Positions 5,439 through 6,811 of a stretch of 6,811 nucleotides of DNA are shown here, in pieces. The stretch is taken from contig CAMCNM010000104.1 in NCBI GenBank assembly GCA_945876015.1, positions 1 through 6,811 on the forward strand. The letters run 5' to 3'. The notes beneath the pieces are model-generated. The model was not told where the DNA came from and did not search any database. It saw only the letters and a program-made list of their open reading frames with translations. This DNA is from Gemmatimonas phototrophica. Lineage in GTDB: Bacteria > Gemmatimonadota > Gemmatimonadetes > Longimicrobiales > Gaopeijiaceae. Numbering within the stretch: position 1 is the stretch's first letter; every line of letters begins with the position of its first letter. The position numbers and the translations under genes were made by a program.

Positions 5439-6811
5439 AGCTGCTCCACGCGCATCGTGTTGGTGCTACCGGAGGTGTGGAACGGCACACCGGCCGTCAC
5501 CACGACCGAATCATTCTGCTTGCCCATGCCCGCTTCCAGCACGCAGCGCTTCCCGAACGCGAGCGCCGCCTCGTAGGTGACCTCCTCGGCGCCGTCCCAC
5601 ATCACGGGGTGCACGCCCCACACCGCGGCGAGCTGCCGGAACGTGGCCGGGTCGTCGCAGAGCGCGAACACCGGGATCTCGGAGCGATAGCTCGAGACCA
5701 GACGGGCGGAGAACCCGCTGCGCGTGATGACCAGGATCGCCGGAGCCCCGAGCTGGCGCGCCGCGTCCACCGTGGCCGACGCGATCGCGTGCTCGCGCGA
5801 GGAGGCGCCGTGGCGCGCGTCGGGACCCATGTGCGTCAGGTAGCGCGGGCCGCGCTCCAGCACGCCCGAGCCCTCGATCTCGGTCGCGATGCGCACGAGC
5901 GCGTCGAGCGCCTGCACTGGATACTGGCCCGCCGCGGTCTCGCCCGAGAGCATGAGCGCGTCGCTCCCGTCGAGCACCGCGTTGGCGGCGTCGGACGCTT
6001 CCGCTCGGGTCGGCCGGGGATGCTCGATCATCGACTCGAGCATCTGCGTCGCGGTGATCACGGGCCGCGCGTAGTAGTTGGCCAGCTGGATGATCTTCTT
6101 CTGCGCGAGCGGGACGCTCTCGAACGGCAGCTCGACGCCGAGGTCGCCGCGCGCGACCATCACCGCGTCGGTCTCGGCCAGGATCTCCTCGATCGACAGG
6201 AGCGCGCTCGCGCGCTCGATCTTGGCCACGATCAGCGCGCGCTTCTTGATGATCTCCTTCAGGCGGACGACGTCGCGCACCCGGCGCACGAACGAGAGCC
6301 CGATGTACTCGACACCGTGCGACAGCGCGAACTCGAGGTCACGCTCGTCCTTGGGCGTCATCGCGTTGGCGCGCACCGCGACGCCCGGGAGGTTGATCCC
6401 CTTCCGGCTGCGCAACGTACCGCCGCGGATCACCCGGAGGATCGCGCGCTGTCCCTCCGAACGGATGGTCTCGAGCTCGAGCAGGCCGTCGTCCATCAGA
6501 ACGTGGTTGCCGGGCTGCAGATCCTCCGCCAGCACCTTGTAGGTGGTGGGGATCTCGCCCTCCGACTGGTCCTCGGTGCCCTCGGGCGCGATCACCACCT
6601 GCGCCCCGCGCACCAGCTCGATCGGGGCGGCCAGATCGCCGACCCGGATCTTGGGGCCCGCGAGGTCGGCGAGGATCGCGACCGGGCGGCCGTGCGCGTC
6701 GGAGGCCTGCCGGACCAGGTCGATGTTCCGGGCGTGGGCCTCGTGATTCCCGTGCGACATGTTGAGGCGGGCCATGTTGAGCCCGCTCGCGACCAGTTGG
6801 CCGATGATCTC
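5435..6811 (-). CDS. pyk: Pyruvate kinase, N-terminus cut by window edge
   Basis: Transfers phosphate from phosphoenolpyruvate to ADP, the last step of glycolysis, in the cytoplasm. 458 residues are visible; roughly 15-25 at the N-terminus are missing. Numbering from the first visible residue (EIIGQLVASGLNMARLNMSH): substrate-binding ARLNMSHG at 14-21; DLAGPKIRVG at 49-58 before the B domain (about 60-150); LIVAKIERAS at 193-202 with catalytic Lys197 and metal ligand Glu199; ARGDLGVE at 220-227 with metal ligand Asp223; TATQMLESM at 253-261; LSGETAAGQYP at 288-298. The C-terminal allosteric-type domain (about 340-458) ends with the familiar GSTNTMRVEQL. No extra PEP-utiliser domain is attached. 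The Lys in GPKIR replaces the Glu of potassium-dependent enzymes (rabbit position 117), and Leu/Ala replace Thr/Lys at 113-114, which predicts potassium-independent activity. Its TGA overlaps the CTG start of the next gene. Confidence 0.97.
   Translation of the reverse strand, partial: EIIGQLVASGLNMARLNMSHGNHEAHARNIDLVRQASDAHGRPVAILADLAGPKIRVGDLAAPIELVRGAQVVIAPEGTEDQSEGEIPTTYKVLAEDLQPGNHVLMDDGLLELETIRSEGQRAILRVIRGGTLRSRKGINLPGVAVRANAMTPKDERDLEFALSHGVEYIGLSFVRRVRDVVRLKEIIKKRALIVAKIERASALLSIEEILAETDAVMVARGDLGVELPFESVPLAQKKIIQLANYYARPVITATQMLESMIEHPRPTRAEASDAANAVLDGSDALMLSGETAAGQYPVQALDALVRIATEIEGSGVLERGPRYLTHMGPDARHGASSREHAIASATVDAARQLGAPAILVITRSGFSARLVSSYRSEIPVFALCDDPATFRQLAAVWGVHPVMWDGAEEVTYEAALAFGKRCVLEAGMGKQNDSVVVTAGVPFHTSGSTNTMRVEQL
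5444..5447 (-). promoter_or_regulatory. Ribosome binding site for the CTG start of the MBL-fold hydrolase
   Basis: GGAG on the minus strand, five bases before CTG 5438-5436 and within the last codons of pyruvate kinase. Its spacing points to the CTG as the initiation codon and supports coupled translation after the pyruvate kinase stop. Confidence 0.55.

Overview
This window is a compact, GC-rich stretch of bacterial chromosome. All eight genes I can support lie on the minus strand, so transcription runs from high to low coordinates. Codon third positions are overwhelmingly G or C. The content is housekeeping: glycolysis, cell wall, membrane and ribosome rescue. I see no insertion sequence, phage gene, CRISPR array, tRNA, rRNA or toxin-antitoxin pair. 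The protein style (a COG1235 hydrolase beginning like KLTFLGTGTSFGIPV, and smpB followed directly by an amidase) reminds me of Gemmatimonadota, Eisenbacteria and related lineages, but that placement is a weak impression and not a demonstration.

Layout in the direction of transcription: (1) pyruvate kinase, whose first residues lie past the right edge of the window; (2) a PhnP-like metallo-beta-lactamase-fold hydrolase that appears to start at a CTG codon overlapping the pyruvate kinase stop; (3) a short-type glucose-6-phosphate isomerase overlapping the hydrolase stop by one base; (4) after 72 bases, a small YtxH-type membrane-anchored coiled-coil protein; (5) after 54 bases, a YihY/BrkB-family integral membrane protein; (6) overlapping by four bases, an exported L,D-transpeptidase; (7) after 102 bases that contain a perfect 9-bp hairpin, SmpB; (8) overlapping by four bases, an exported N-acetylmuramoyl-L-alanine amidase cut by the left edge exactly at its catalytic domain. 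No intergenic stretch exceeds about 100 bases.

The first three genes form a tightly coupled block with two glycolytic enzymes around a hydrolase that may be a metabolite-repair or phosphodiesterase enzyme. The next three are envelope proteins. The last two pair trans-translation with peptidoglycan cleavage. The small gaps and stop/start overlaps suggest one or a few polycistronic transcripts; no convincing promoter or intrinsic terminator is visible.

I did not find an undescribed multi-gene system here. The points most worth checking are the apparent CTG start codon of the hydrolase gene, pyruvate kinase residues that predict potassium-independent activity, and the hairpin that covers possible upstream start codons of smpB.
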